Shown piece by piece: positions 1 to 9,048 of a stretch of DNA of 64,000 nt. Position numbers and translations under genes: made by a program. Within the stretch, counting starts at the first letter, position 1, and each line of letters opens with the position of its first letter. A model generated the notes under the pieces. The model saw nothing but the letters and a program-made list of their open reading frames with translations. It searched no databases and was not told the origin of the DNA. Origin of the DNA: UBA7672 sp036733305 (GTDB taxonomy: Bacteria; Pseudomonadota; Alphaproteobacteria; Caulobacterales; Hyphomonadaceae); contig DAINAT010000001.1 of the NCBI GenBank assembly GCA_036733305.1, positions 62,001-126,000 of the forward strand. Reading direction: 5' to 3'.

Positions 1-395
1 CGCGTCACGATGTGATCGCGAAGGGTACTGCGCTGGGTGATGTAAATCTCGGCAAGATCTCGCACTTCCCGCCGACGCTCACGCTCAAATACCACTTCAA
101 CACCGAACAGAAGCTGCAGCCCTATATCGGCGCCGGCATCAACTACACGCTCTTCTTTGACGACAAGGTTCCTGCTGGCGGCGCGGTCACGAGCATTGAC
201 TACGATCCGTCGTTTGGCGGCGCGCTGCAGGCCGGCGTGGATTACAAGCTCGACGATCACTGGTCGCTGAACGCAGACGTTCGCAAGGTCTGGATCAATT
301 CCGATGTGACCATCATGGCGGGCGCCACCCGCATCGACGCAGATGTGGACGTTAACCCGATGATCGTGACGCTAGGCGCAGGCTATCGCTTCTAA
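1..395 (+). CDS. ompW: OmpW family outer membrane protein, C-terminal part (5' end outside window)
   Basis: This is the last ~130 residues of a small outer-membrane beta-barrel. The frame is open to the window edge (codons begin at base 3), so the GTG at base 12 is probably not the true start. The text reads RHDVIAKG, then LGDVNLGKISHFPPTLTLKY, which is the usual OmpW block before the strand carrying YIGAGINYT. The C-terminus ends in alternating strands and a terminal aromatic residue (LGAGYRF), the beta-barrel assembly signal. OmpW proteins form eight-stranded barrels that pass small hydrophobic molecules. The signal peptide is not visible. A strong hairpin follows the stop. Confidence 0.9.
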   Translation, partial: RHDVIAKGTALGDVNLGKISHFPPTLTLKYHFNTEQKLQPYIGAGINYTLFFDDKVPAGGAVTSIDYDPSFGGALQAGVDYKLDDHWSLNADVRKVWINSDVTIMAGATRIDADVDVNPMIVTLGAGYRF

Positions 396-404
396 GCTAC
401 GGGA

Positions 405-438
405 AGCTGCCAACAAGGATCAGACCTTGTTGGCAGCT
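405..438 (+). terminator. Hairpin after the ompW gene
   Basis: A perfect 14-bp stem (AGCTGCCAACAAGG at 405-418, CCTTGTTGGCAGCT at 425-438) with a six-base loop starts ten bases after the ompW stop codon. It has no T-run, so it may act as an RNA 3'-end stabiliser or a weak terminator. Confidence 0.6.
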
Positions 439-491
439 ACCTGGTCTCCGCATCCGGCGCCGGTGTGTTGTGTTGGAATTATGCCGCAGTC

Positions 492-524
492 AGCTCGCCC
501 GCGCAGGGCGGGCTGATTGCTTTT
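492..524 (+). terminator. Second hairpin with T-rich tail
   Basis: The stem AGCTCGCCC (492-500) / GGGCGGGCT (506-514), with one G-U pair, is followed by GATTGCTTTT. It probably terminates ompW transcripts and may also stop read-through from the convergent copper ATPase gene. Confidence 0.5.
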
Positions 525-622
525 CTGGCGGGCGTCGGCTTGGCGCCGCTATCGCATTCCATCTGCCCGGCAACTTGTAGACCGAGACCGCATTCGTCGC
601 GGACCGCCCGTCACCTCTGCAA

Positions 623-3073
623 TCAGTGACACGCCGAGCTCTTGGAGTGAGCTTTCGGGATGGGTGGGCGGGGAGAGGTGATCGAAGAAGCAGGCGAGCC
701 GCCGCCGAGTCGCAGAGAATTGACGATCACCGACACCGAGGAAAGCGCCATCGCCCCCGCCGCGATCATGGGAGACAGCAGCTGGCCTGTCAGCGGATAG
801 AGCAGGCCTGCGGCGACGGGGATGCCGAGAATATTATATCCGAAGGCGAAGATGAGGTTTTGGCGGATGTTGGCCATTGTTGCGCGTGATGCGGCTCGTC
901 CCTTCACCACGCCGGATAGGTCGCCGTGAAGCAAGGTGACGGCGGCGCTTTCGATGGCGACATCCGTGCCGGTTCCCATCGCGATGCCGATATCGGCCGC
1001 GGCAAGGGCCGGCGCGTCGTTGACGCCGTCGCCGGCCATGGCGACAACTTTTCCTTGCCGCTTGAGCGTTTCGACAATGCGCGACTTGTCCTCAGGGAGG
1101 ACCTCCGCCTCGATATGTGTGATGCCGAGCGTGCGGCCGACAGCTTCCGCGGTGGTGCGATTGTCCCCCGTCAGCATGACGAGCTCGATGCCCTGCGCCC
1201 TGAGGCTTGCAAGTGATGAAGGCGTTGTGGGTTTTATCCGGTCGGCAATCCCGAACACGCCTGCGAGCTTGTTGTCGATCGCGACGAAAATGGCGGTGAC
1301 GCCGTCCTTGCGGAAGCGCTCTGCTTCTTCGTGCAGCGCTTCCGTCGCGACGCCGATCTCTGACAGATAGCGCTCAGCGCCGAGCGCCACGCTGCGGCCG
1401 TCGACAACGCCAATCACGCCTTTCCCTGTCGGTGAATCGAACTCCGACGGCTCAACCAATGTCAGCGAGCGTTCTTTCGCCGCCGAGACGATGGCCTGCG
1501 CAAGCGGATGCTCGCTACGTTGCTCCAGGCTGGCTGCAAAACGCAGGAGATCGGAGTCCGTGGCGCCAGGAGCGGCGTAGATGGCGATGACACCGGGCCG
1601 GCCTTCCGTCAGCGTGCCGGTCTTGTCGAGGATCAGCGTATCGACCTTTTCGAAACGTTCCAGCGCTTCGGCATTGCGAATGAGGACACCTTCGCGCGCG
1701 GCGCGGCCGATACCCGCCATGATCGACATCGGCGTAGCCAGCCCAAGCGCGCACGGACAGGCAATGATCAGCACGGAAACGCCGGCGATCAGCCCGTAGG
1801 TAAAGGAAGGCTGCGGGCCAAAGATCCACCAGCCGGCGAAGGCGGCAATAGCGATGCCGATGACGGCGGGGACGAACCAGCCGGAGACCTTGTCCGCAAG
1901 GCGTTGGATCGGGGCGCGGCTGCGCTGAGCGTTCGCGACAAGCTGGACGATCTGGGACAGCATGGTGTCATGCCCGACACGCCTTGCCTCGATCACCAGC
2001 GCACCCGTCTGGTTTAATGTGCCGGCAACCACAGTATCGCCCACGCCGCGGGTCACCGGCATTGACTCGCCTGTGACCATGGACTCGTCGATCGTTGACC
2101 GGCCATCGATGACAACACCGTCTACAGGCGTTTTTTCGCCGGGGCGCACACGCAGGCGGTCGCCGACGACGACCGCATCCAAGGGGATTTCGGCGTCTTC
2201 TCCATTGCCGATACGTCGGGCTGTTTTGGGCGCCAGATCCAGAAGCGCGCGGATCGCACCACCGGTGCGTTCCCGTGCGCGCAGTTCGAGCACCTGACCG
2301 AGCAGGACAAGCACGGTGATGACTGCTGCGGCTTCGAAGTAGATCGCGACCTGGCCGTGATGGTCACGGAACTCCGGAGGAAAAGCTGACGGGAACAGCA
2401 GGGCGGCGAGGCTGTAAGTCCACGCGACGCTTGTGCCGAGCGCGATCAGCGTGAACATGTTGAGGTTACGCGAGACGAGCGATGCAAAGGCGCGTTCAAA
2501 GAAAGGCCAGCCAGCCCACAATACCACCGGCGTCGCGAGGGCGAACTGCATCCAGGCGTTGATGTGGGGCGGGACAAGCCCGTCTATGTTGAAGAGATGG
2601 CGGCCCATCTCCAGCGTCATCACCGGCGCTGCGAGTACAAGGCCGATCCAGAACCGTCGCGACATATCTTGCAGTTCGGGGCTCGGTCCTGCGTCATTGG
2701 TTGGCGTCATCGGCTCCAGAGCCATGCCGCAGATCGGACATGCCCCCGGACCATCGCGAACGATCTCGGGGTGCATTGGGCATGTCCATTTAGCGCCCGG
2801 CGTCACGGATGCCTCATGTGAGGTCTTGGCTGGTTCCGGCTTGGCGGCGACGGGGTCGCGGCTGGGGGCATCGCTATGGTGATGCCGGCCGAAGTCCGTT
2901 TGTCCGGACGTCTGATAGTGCGTCGGATCTGCCTGGAACTTTGCACGGCAACCGGCGCTGCAAAAGAGAAACTCATGCCCGTCGTGCGTCAGGCGATGGG
3001 GCGTGTCTGGCTTCACGGTCATGCCGCACACGGGGTCCTTGGACGCCGGCTGCGATTGAAGCTGTTCGACCAT
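623..3073 (-). CDS. copA: Copper-translocating P1B-type ATPase
   Basis: This inner-membrane pump exports copper at the cost of ATP. The 816-aa product has an N-terminal YHS-like domain (DPVCGM near residue 13, CSAGC), a His-rich linker (RHHHSD), a heavy-metal-binding domain with TCPMHP and CPICGM (around residues 95-120) in place of a classic CXXC domain, the membrane motif CPC in IIACPCALG, the phosphorylation site DKTGTLTEG, TGDNR and GDGVNDAPAL. I chose ATG at 3073 (MVEQLQ) over the longer GTG at 3121, because the latter lies inside the CsoR-type operator. The CPC signature plus the divergent csoR gene supports copper or silver as substrate. Confidence 0.93.
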   Translation of the reverse strand: MVEQLQSQPASKDPVCGMTVKPDTPHRLTHDGHEFLFCSAGCRAKFQADPTHYQTSGQTDFGRHHHSDAPSRDPVAAKPEPAKTSHEASVTPGAKWTCPMHPEIVRDGPGACPICGMALEPMTPTNDAGPSPELQDMSRRFWIGLVLAAPVMTLEMGRHLFNIDGLVPPHINAWMQFALATPVVLWAGWPFFERAFASLVSRNLNMFTLIALGTSVAWTYSLAALLFPSAFPPEFRDHHGQVAIYFEAAAVITVLVLLGQVLELRARERTGGAIRALLDLAPKTARRIGNGEDAEIPLDAVVVGDRLRVRPGEKTPVDGVVIDGRSTIDESMVTGESMPVTRGVGDTVVAGTLNQTGALVIEARRVGHDTMLSQIVQLVANAQRSRAPIQRLADKVSGWFVPAVIGIAIAAFAGWWIFGPQPSFTYGLIAGVSVLIIACPCALGLATPMSIMAGIGRAAREGVLIRNAEALERFEKVDTLILDKTGTLTEGRPGVIAIYAAPGATDSDLLRFAASLEQRSEHPLAQAIVSAAKERSLTLVEPSEFDSPTGKGVIGVVDGRSVALGAERYLSEIGVATEALHEEAERFRKDGVTAIFVAIDNKLAGVFGIADRIKPTTPSSLASLRAQGIELVMLTGDNRTTAEAVGRTLGITHIEAEVLPEDKSRIVETLKRQGKVVAMAGDGVNDAPALAAADIGIAMGTGTDVAIESAAVTLLHGDLSGVVKGRAASRATMANIRQNLIFAFGYNILGIPVAAGLLYPLTGQLLSPMIAAGAMALSSVSVIVNSLRLGGGSPASSITSPRPPIPKAHSKSSACH

Positions 3074-3109
3074 GATGCGCCCCTGGGGCTTGTGCTTGGC
3101 CGTCGAACA

Positions 3110-3151
3110 TATACCCTCCACGGGTATAAATACAACTACCCGGGAGGGGTA
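3110..3151. promoter_or_regulatory. Two CsoR-type operator dyads between copA and csoR
   Basis: Two dyads of identical architecture, TACCC-N5-GGGTA, lie 25 bp apart: 3112-3126 (extended to TATACCC/GGGTATA, 3110-3128) and 3137-3151. Copper-sensing CsoR operators are G/C-tract dyads ending in TA, so these are the likely binding sites for the adjacent repressor. The first sits just upstream of copA; the second overlaps the csoR ribosome binding site. Confidence 0.75.
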
Positions 3152-3154
3152 TAC

Positions 3155-3421
3155 GTGGAAAAGGCAGCGGCAGACAAAGTTTTGAGGAGCCTCAATCGGG
3201 TCGAGGGTCAGGTTCGCGGTATCGCCAAGATGGTTGAGGCCGACAGGTATTGCATCGACGTTGTGACTCAGATCGAGGCGGCGCGTGCGGCTCTTGCTCG
3301 GATCGAGAGCGATCTCTTACGCCAACATCTTGGCCATTGCGTTCACCGTGCGATGAACTCGAAGAACACGGCCGAGCGGGAAAAAGTCATTGAGGAGCTT
3401 GTGGGCGTATTTCGCCGGTAG
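3155..3421 (+). CDS. csoR: CsoR/FrmR-family copper-sensing repressor
   Basis: An 88-aa all-helical DUF156 repressor. It carries the Cu(I) ligand set Cys (RYCIDV), His and Cys (QHLGHC, spaced H-x3-C), which distinguishes CsoR from the formaldehyde sensor FrmR and the nickel sensor RcnR. With copper bound it releases DNA and derepresses the exporter. The start is GTG at 3155, with GGGAGGGG eight bases upstream; the longer open frame upstream is copA antisense. It diverges from copA and shares the dyad-rich intergenic region. Confidence 0.9.
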   Translation: MEKAAADKVLRSLNRVEGQVRGIAKMVEADRYCIDVVTQIEAARAALARIESDLLRQHLGHCVHRAMNSKNTAEREKVIEELVGVFRR

Positions 3422-3492
3422 TTAGCAAGCTTCAAAGTGGCCCAGCACGCGTGTGGACCTTCCCGCTTCATGCTGCGGGCGCGACTATTGCG

Positions 3493-3512
3493 GAACCGCT
3501 ATCGAGCGGTTC
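3493..3512. repeat. Small perfect hairpin after csoR
   Basis: GAACCGCT-ATCG-AGCGGTTC, an 8-bp stem 70 bases after the csoR stop and without a T-run. It may mark the csoR 3' end. A second imperfect hairpin (GAGCGCA / TGCGCTC with flanking G/C runs, 3591-3617) lies beside the end of the next minus-strand gene. No gene is seen in 3422-3631. Confidence 0.4.
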
Positions 3513-3631
3513 AGTCGGCGCACAGGCCTGAACGGACTTCGTTCCGATGCGTGGCAGCATGACACCCAACGCGGGAACATGCTTCGTTATCGGGGGAGCG
3601 CATCCTGCGCTCTCCCCACGTCTGTCATCGA

Positions 3632-4159
3632 TTAAGCATTTCGTTCCAGATGCGCGTAGATGGGATCGTCCGGAAAGCGTCCGCCGACGGGTTGACGTTT
3701 TCCGAAGCGCTCGGGGTGCGCTCCCGGGGTGGGGGCGGTTTCCTCGACCCAGTCAAATACGACGGTGCGGTCTGCAATCTTCCACACGCCATCACGTTTT
3801 TCGAACCAGTCGAGATAGCGGCCGCACATGTGGAAGACGGCCAGTTTGCCTTCGGCATTGGGTTGTCGGTGCAGCGCCGTGAATTGTGCCTCAACCGCCG
3901 CTCCGCCTTCCTTGAAGGCGATAAGGATGTTGTGGACGTGGTGAACGCTGCGCTCGATGTGCGGTAGGGTCTTCATCGCGTAATCGACAAACCCGGAAGC
4001 CGTTCCTTCGAACGCGCCATGACGATCCTTGCCTTCCGGCCAGGCCACGGAACGAAGCATTGCCTCATCCATCCTGTCGATTCCGCGGCAGTAACGATAC
4101 AGGCAATCCGCGATCGTCTGCCGGTCCCAGAGTTCCTGGATGTTTGGCTGGTCCGTCAT
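3632..4159 (-). CDS. NTF2-like (SnoaL-type) protein, paralogue 1
   Basis: A 175-aa single-domain protein of the NTF2/SnoaL cone fold, a scaffold used by small isomerases, cyclases, dehydratases and ring-hydroxylase beta subunits. Recognisable elements are the N-terminal helix with YRYCRGIDRMD, HGAFEG, HHVHNIL and CGRYLDWFEK before the last strands. The C-terminal tail has FGKRQPVGGRFPDDPIY. ATG at 4159 is preceded by GGGAG; the eight residues upstream are unlikely. It is the last gene of a minus-strand catabolic operon and is clearly related to the gene at 5414-5941. Its reaction cannot be assigned; a dehydratase or isomerase role in ring breakdown is a guess. Confidence 0.75.
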   Translation of the reverse strand: MTDQPNIQELWDRQTIADCLYRYCRGIDRMDEAMLRSVAWPEGKDRHGAFEGTASGFVDYAMKTLPHIERSVHHVHNILIAFKEGGAAVEAQFTALHRQPNAEGKLAVFHMCGRYLDWFEKRDGVWKIADRTVVFDWVEETAPTPGAHPERFGKRQPVGGRFPDDPIYAHLERNA

Positions 4160-4257
4160 TCCGCGCTCTCCCTGAGTGTTCATGTTCGCGTCTTATATGC
4201 CGTCAGGCACAAGCGTATCTTGATGTTCCGGCGCATCGCAAATCAGAAGCCCCATAG

Positions 4258-5361
4258 TTAGCTTAGCGACTGCAATGCGGCCCGCGAAAAGCCGATCAGT
4301 CCGGCCGCGTCTCCGGACCGGATCTTCGCGACCCATTCCGGATCGGCAAGTAGCGCGCGGCCAACACCAACCAGATCAAAGTCTCCGCGATCGAGCATCA
4401 TTTCGAGTTTGTCGAGTGAAGCCGCGCCAGAAACTTCAATGCCTTGCCTGAGCGACGCGACCACATCCCCATCGAGGCCGACTGACCCCACGGTCATGAC
4501 CGGCTTGCCAGACAGCTTCTTGGTCCAGCCTGCTAGGTTCAGATCAGAGCCTTCGAATTCGGGCTCCCAGAAACGGCGTTGCGAGCAATCGAACACATCC
4601 ACGCCCGCATCGGTGAGAGGCTCGACGAAGGCTGCCAGCTCGTCGGGAGTCCGGAAGAGGCGCGCCTTGTAGTCGACCTGCTTGAACTGGGAGAATCTGA
4701 AGAAGATCGGGAAGGTTGAGCCTACCGCGTCGCGGCAAGCTTGCATCACGTCCAGCGCAAATTGCATGCGCTTGCCGGCATCGCCGCCATAGCGGTCGGT
4801 TCGTTGATTGGTGACGTCCCACAGGAACTGGTCGATCAAGTAGCCGTGAGCTGCGTGAACCTCGATCGCATCGGCTCCGATCGACTGGGCCGCTTTCGCG
4901 GACCGGGCGTAGGCGGCGATAATGTCCGCAATCTCGTTGTCGGTCGCCGGCTTTCCGAAAGCCGAGCCCGGCGTGTAAATGCCCGAAGGTGAGATCGACT
5001 GCAGTTCGGGCGAAGGCGGAGTTGATGTCAGCGACCTGTGCCCGCCAATGTGCCAAAGTTGCGGGATGAAGGCGGCCCCCGCTGCCTTCACATCTCGAGC
5101 AATCTTATCCCACGCTTGTAGGGCCTCGCCGTAAATGAAGGGGATATCCGAGTGGTCCACCGCCACCGGATGATCGATCGCCAGGCCTTCTGTGATGATT
5201 GCCCCCACGCCTGCCTGGGCGCGGCGGACATAGTACGACGCAACTTCCGGCGTCGGTACGCCCCCGGGAGAGAAGCGGCGGGTCATCGGCGCCATGACTG
5301 TGCGGTTGCGGAGCTTCAGGCCCGGCAGGTCTATCGGAGAGAAGAGCGTCGTGCTGGACAT
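4258..5361 (-). CDS. NADH:flavin oxidoreductase, Old Yellow Enzyme family
   Basis: A 367-aa FMN-dependent TIM-barrel enzyme that typically reduces activated C=C bonds of alpha,beta-unsaturated carbonyls in the cytoplasm. It begins with the family signature LFSPIDLPGLKLRNRTVMAP. It carries the active-site stretch EVHAAHGYLIDQFLWD with DRYGG shortly after, and GVGRALLADPEW near the C-terminus, a phosphate-binding loop. The start is ATG with GGAG five bases upstream. It sits between two NTF2-like genes in an operon with a Baeyer-Villiger-type monooxygenase, which suggests it saturates a ring enone before or after oxygenation. The substrate is unknown. Confidence 0.88.
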   Translation of the reverse strand: MSSTTLFSPIDLPGLKLRNRTVMAPMTRRFSPGGVPTPEVASYYVRRAQAGVGAIITEGLAIDHPVAVDHSDIPFIYGEALQAWDKIARDVKAAGAAFIPQLWHIGGHRSLTSTPPSPELQSISPSGIYTPGSAFGKPATDNEIADIIAAYARSAKAAQSIGADAIEVHAAHGYLIDQFLWDVTNQRTDRYGGDAGKRMQFALDVMQACRDAVGSTFPIFFRFSQFKQVDYKARLFRTPDELAAFVEPLTDAGVDVFDCSQRRFWEPEFEGSDLNLAGWTKKLSGKPVMTVGSVGLDGDVVASLRQGIEVSGAASLDKLEMMLDRGDFDLVGVGRALLADPEWVAKIRSGDAAGLIGFSRAALQSLS

Positions 5362-5413
5362 TTAGGCTCCGTCGCATCGGCAGTTGGAGGGCGTTGTGTC
5401 TGCTGTCGGCAGA

Positions 5414-5941
5414 TCACCTCTCGCGCTTCAGCAGTTCATAGAGTGGATCGTTGGACGATGGTTCGCCGACCGGGAAGCGTTTGCCGAAACGGTCGGGGTG
5501 AATTCCCGGCGTCGCTGATGGCTGTTCGCACCAGTCAAACACCACGCGGCGCTTAGCGATACGCCAGGCGTCGCCGCGCTTTTCGAACCAGTCGAGATAC
5601 CGGCCGCATATGTAGTCGACACCCACTACGCCGTATGCATCGCGACGCCGCGAGAGCGAGGTGAAGGAGGTTTCGACGGCAGCGCCCGGCAGGTCAAACT
5701 GGAACAGGATGTTGTGCATCTGGTGGGTGGATGCTTCGAATGTCGATCGAAGCGCCAAGCCCCAGGTGACGAAATCCCGCGCGGGACCTTCGAAGGCGCC
5801 ATGCGACTCGTACGCGTCCGGCCAGTAGATGTCTTCAAGCCCGGCCCTGTCAGCGCGTTCGACGGCACGATGGTAGCTATACAGGCGCTCGCGGATTGCC
5901 TGTCGGTTCTGAAGTTCTTCCAGTTTCTGGGCCTGCATCAT
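5414..5941 (-). CDS. NTF2-like (SnoaL-type) protein, paralogue 2
   Basis: A 175-aa NTF2-fold protein, the same length as its paralogue at 3632-4159 and sharing HGAFEG, MHNIL, CGRYLDWFEKR, VVFDW and FGKR-PVG. The two flank the OYE gene, so a tandem duplication with insertion or retention around the reductase is likely. The start overlaps the stop of the upstream MFS gene (ATGATG: ATG 5941, TGA 5940-5938), which indicates translational coupling. Either of the two adjacent ATG codons may be used. The catalytic role is unassigned. Confidence 0.75.
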   Translation of the reverse strand: MMQAQKLEELQNRQAIRERLYSYHRAVERADRAGLEDIYWPDAYESHGAFEGPARDFVTWGLALRSTFEASTHQMHNILFQFDLPGAAVETSFTSLSRRRDAYGVVGVDYICGRYLDWFEKRGDAWRIAKRRVVFDWCEQPSATPGIHPDRFGKRFPVGEPSSNDPLYELLKRER

Positions 5942-7311
5942 CCCGCCGCCTGCGAAGCATCTGGGTTGGGGGCTGGGGCTGCAACGTGTGCATCTTTCTG
6001 CACCGTACGGCCTGCCAAATAGAAGCAACCAGCAGCTATCAGCAGGAAGACGACTGACCATGCCATCGCGAGTTGCAGGCCTGCCGTGCTGCCGTGAGCC
6101 GCTGCGAATACGTCGCTAAGGGCCCCGACCGCGAGTGGCCCAAGCCCCAGCCCGATGATCGTGCTGATGAAGAGGTTCACAGCGGCGGCCGTTGCGCGCA
6201 CGCCCGGACTCGTCAGCGACTGGACCGCAGCATAGACGGAGCCATAGGCAAGTGCATGCGCGAAGGTCGCCGGAACGATGCAGGCCAGCGCAAAGACGGC
6301 GCTATCAACCAGGTTGAACGCGATGAAGAACGGGGTCGAGATCAGCATGCCGACCAGCGGCACGAGGACGTAACCCTTGATGCTCTTGCGTGACGCGCGA
6401 TCTGCTATCTGCCCGCCGGCGAAAGTACCGAAGCCGGAGCCAAGGCCGAGGAGCAAGCCAAGCGACAACCCGAGGAAAGCGGAGGGGCCCATGCCCAAGG
6501 ACTGAGCGAGTGCGTTCACCTCCTCAGTGTGGGCGCGCATGAACAGCGATCCCATGAAGGCGGTTTGGCTATAGAAAACGAGCGATCCGAAGCCGGTCGC
6601 GAACGAGATCCACCAGAAGGACGGCTTTCTCACCAGTTCCGTAAGCGCACGGCTGAGCGAGATTTGTGATTGTTTGCTGGCGCTTGCCGCCTTGGCCTTC
6701 CTTCGCGGTTCGCGGAGTGTCGTGAAGGCGATGACGGCGACGATCAGGCCGGGAGCGCCAGCGACGATGAAAGCCATGCGCCAACCGAATGCGTCTGCAA
6801 TGATGCCGCCCATGGCGAGGCCCAACAGCGAGCCGATCGGGATGCCGAGCGAGTAGAAGGCTAGCGCGGAAGCGAGCTTGTTGCGCGGCGTGGACTCGGC
6901 GATCAGCGAGTGGGCCGCGGGGGTGCAGCCAGCTTCACCGAAGCCTACGCCCAGACGGGCGAGAACCAGCTGCGGGAAGTCGCGCACAAAGGCGCAGAGA
7001 ACTGTGAAGGCGCTCCAGATGGCGAGGGAGCCAGATATCAGCCAGACGCGGTCGGAGCGATCCGCGAGGCGGGCGATCGGCAAGCCGAGACCGGTGTAGA
7101 AGACCGCGAAGGCTAATCCGGTGACGGCGCCAACCTGCCAGTCTGCGAGATTCAGATCTTTCTTGAGTGGCTCGGCGAGGATGTTGACGATCTGGCGATC
7201 GAGCATGTTGAGCGCGTAGATGATCATCAACAACAGCAGGGCGTATCGTTGATAACCTTTGTCGATGGTCGGCTGGGCGCTCCCGGCGGTCGGCGACATG
7301 GGTGCGGACAT
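5938..7311 (-). CDS. MFS transporter, spinster-like
   Basis: A 457-aa carrier with about twelve hydrophobic helices. The first helix carries YALNMLDRQIVNIL, the motif of the spinster/hexuronate-type MFS group common beside aromatic and steroid catabolic genes in sphingomonads and hyphomonads. The loop-2/3 motif is GLPIARLADRSDR. Three bases separate it from the monooxygenase stop upstream, and its own stop overlaps the next start, so it belongs to the catabolic operon. It probably imports the growth substrate or an acidic intermediate across the inner membrane; direction and ligand are not shown by sequence. Confidence 0.85.
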   Translation of the reverse strand: MSAPMSPTAGSAQPTIDKGYQRYALLLLMIIYALNMLDRQIVNILAEPLKKDLNLADWQVGAVTGLAFAVFYTGLGLPIARLADRSDRVWLISGSLAIWSAFTVLCAFVRDFPQLVLARLGVGFGEAGCTPAAHSLIAESTPRNKLASALAFYSLGIPIGSLLGLAMGGIIADAFGWRMAFIVAGAPGLIVAVIAFTTLREPRRKAKAASASKQSQISLSRALTELVRKPSFWWISFATGFGSLVFYSQTAFMGSLFMRAHTEEVNALAQSLGMGPSAFLGLSLGLLLGLGSGFGTFAGGQIADRASRKSIKGYVLVPLVGMLISTPFFIAFNLVDSAVFALACIVPATFAHALAYGSVYAAVQSLTSPGVRATAAAVNLFISTIIGLGLGPLAVGALSDVFAAAHGSTAGLQLAMAWSVVFLLIAAGCFYLAGRTVQKDAHVAAPAPNPDASQAAG

Positions 7312-7314
7312 GGC

Positions 7315-8979
7315 TCAGATCGCAGCTTCGTTCATCGCGCCGTGCTTGGGCGTAGTGGTGCTGACGAAGAGGAAGTTGTCGTAAGTAGCGGCAGCTTCGC
7401 GACAGGCTTCGGAAAAGCGCAGGAAGCCACCCATGTACATGGTGAGGCCGCGCGGCTTTCCAGAGATATTGCCGCCCGTGTACCAGGTGTTCGCCTTCGA
7501 CACCAAAGACAGTTCCGCGAGAGACGCGACGGTGTCCATCCACTGCTGTTGCGCGCTGGGCGTGGGCTCCATAGCCGTCAGCTTCTCGCGGCGCATGTAG
7601 TCGATGGCGTCTGCGATCCAGTCCACGTTCTGCTGGTCCAGTGCGATCAGGTTGGCGAGAGCGGCAGGGCCGTTGGGACCTGCTACGGTGAAGAAGTTCG
7701 GGAAGCCGGATAGCATGATGCCGAAATGGCTCTCTGGGCCTTCGCGCCAGACGTCGCGGAGGGGCAGACCGCCGCGACCCGTTACTTCGAAGCCGAGCAG
7801 TGCGCCGGTCAGGCCATCATAGCCGGTGGCGAAGATTAGCGCGTCGAATTCGGCTTCGCCGCTTTCCGTCATGACGCCTTTTGGCGTCAGGCGCAGAATG
7901 CCATCCGAGAGGCAGTCGTGAAGGCGGACGTGGGGTTCGTTGAAGGTCTCGTAATAGTTGGTGTCGAGGCAGGGCCGGCGTGCAAATATCGGATAGCCGT
8001 GCGGCTTCAGCTTTGCCGCAGTCTGTGGGTCCTTCACGACTTCATCGATCTTGCCGCGCACGAAGTCGGCCAACTCATCGTTTGCGGCAGAGTTTGTGAG
8101 GATATCCGAGAAGGTTCCGAGAAGGGCGAGGCCGCCTTGGTCCCATGAGTCCTGCATCAGGGTCCGGCGCTGGGCTGGCGTCACGCTGAAGAACGGACGC
8201 GTCGACTGAGGTCTGACGCCGCCGATTGCGCTGTTGCGTGCAGCCTGACGTATGCCGGCGTAATTGCGTTTGATCTCTGCGACATAGTCGGGGTCGAGGG
8301 GCACGTTACGCATGGGCATGGTGAAGCTCGGCGTGCGCTGGAAGACGACCAGCTCTCGCGCAGTCTTCGCGACTTCTGGTACGATCTGGATACCGGTCGA
8401 TCCCGTGCCGATGAGCCCCACACGCTTGCCTTCGAAGCTGACGGGTTCGTGCGGCCATTTCGCGGCGAGGTAGATGTCGCCTTCAAAGACGTCAGCGCCT
8501 TCGAATGGTACACCCTTCGGAATAGACAGGGGGCCCGTCGCCATGACGCAATAGGTGGCTTCGTAAACATTGCCGGCATCGGTTTCGATACGCCATGTGT
8601 TGCGTTTGTCGTCGAAGGCTGCGCGATCGACGCGAGTGTTGAAGGCAATCAGGGGGCGGATGGAAAGGCGATCGGCGACGAAGTTGGCGTAGGCCAGAAT
8701 TTCCGGCTGGGCCGCAAACTGTTCGGTCCACGTCCACTCCTGTTCGATCTCGGACGAGAAGGAATAGCAGTAGTCGAGGCTCATCAAGTCGCAACGCGCG
8801 CCCGGATAGCGGTTCCAATACCAGACGCCGCCTACGTCGCCGCCGGCTTCGATGCCGAGAACCGACAGGCCCATCTCGCGAAAGCGGTGAACGGCATACA
8901 TGCCGCCAAAGCCCGCTCCCACAACCACGACATCGTAGCGCGCGCCAGGCGAGCGTTCCTTGATAGATGCTTCGGCCAT
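7315..8979 (-). CDS. Flavin-dependent (Baeyer-Villiger-type) monooxygenase 1
   Basis: A 554-aa class B flavoprotein with two Rossmann motifs: FAD GAGFGG near the N-terminus and NADPH GTGSTG around residue 190. It has the BVMO-type blocks WYWNRYPGARCD and ARRPCLDTNYYETFN, the latter containing the expected catalytic Arg. The fingerprint FxGxxxHxxxWP is present as FEGDIYLAAKWP, so the motif His is Leu. The family inserts oxygen beside a carbonyl to give an ester or lactone. The start is ATG 8979, chosen because GGAG lies seven bases upstream; a TTG 18 bases earlier is less likely. It is close in sequence to the protein at 24713-26395. Confidence 0.88.
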   Translation of the reverse strand: MAEASIKERSPGARYDVVVVGAGFGGMYAVHRFREMGLSVLGIEAGGDVGGVWYWNRYPGARCDLMSLDYCYSFSSEIEQEWTWTEQFAAQPEILAYANFVADRLSIRPLIAFNTRVDRAAFDDKRNTWRIETDAGNVYEATYCVMATGPLSIPKGVPFEGADVFEGDIYLAAKWPHEPVSFEGKRVGLIGTGSTGIQIVPEVAKTARELVVFQRTPSFTMPMRNVPLDPDYVAEIKRNYAGIRQAARNSAIGGVRPQSTRPFFSVTPAQRRTLMQDSWDQGGLALLGTFSDILTNSAANDELADFVRGKIDEVVKDPQTAAKLKPHGYPIFARRPCLDTNYYETFNEPHVRLHDCLSDGILRLTPKGVMTESGEAEFDALIFATGYDGLTGALLGFEVTGRGGLPLRDVWREGPESHFGIMLSGFPNFFTVAGPNGPAALANLIALDQQNVDWIADAIDYMRREKLTAMEPTPSAQQQWMDTVASLAELSLVSKANTWYTGGNISGKPRGLTMYMGGFLRFSEACREAAATYDNFLFVSTTTPKHGAMNEAAI

Positions 8980-9048
8980 CGTGTAGCTCCGGTGCAATGA
9001 GGTCGACGTTATCGAGATGCGGGTCGAGTTTGGGCTAGCGGTGTTGCC

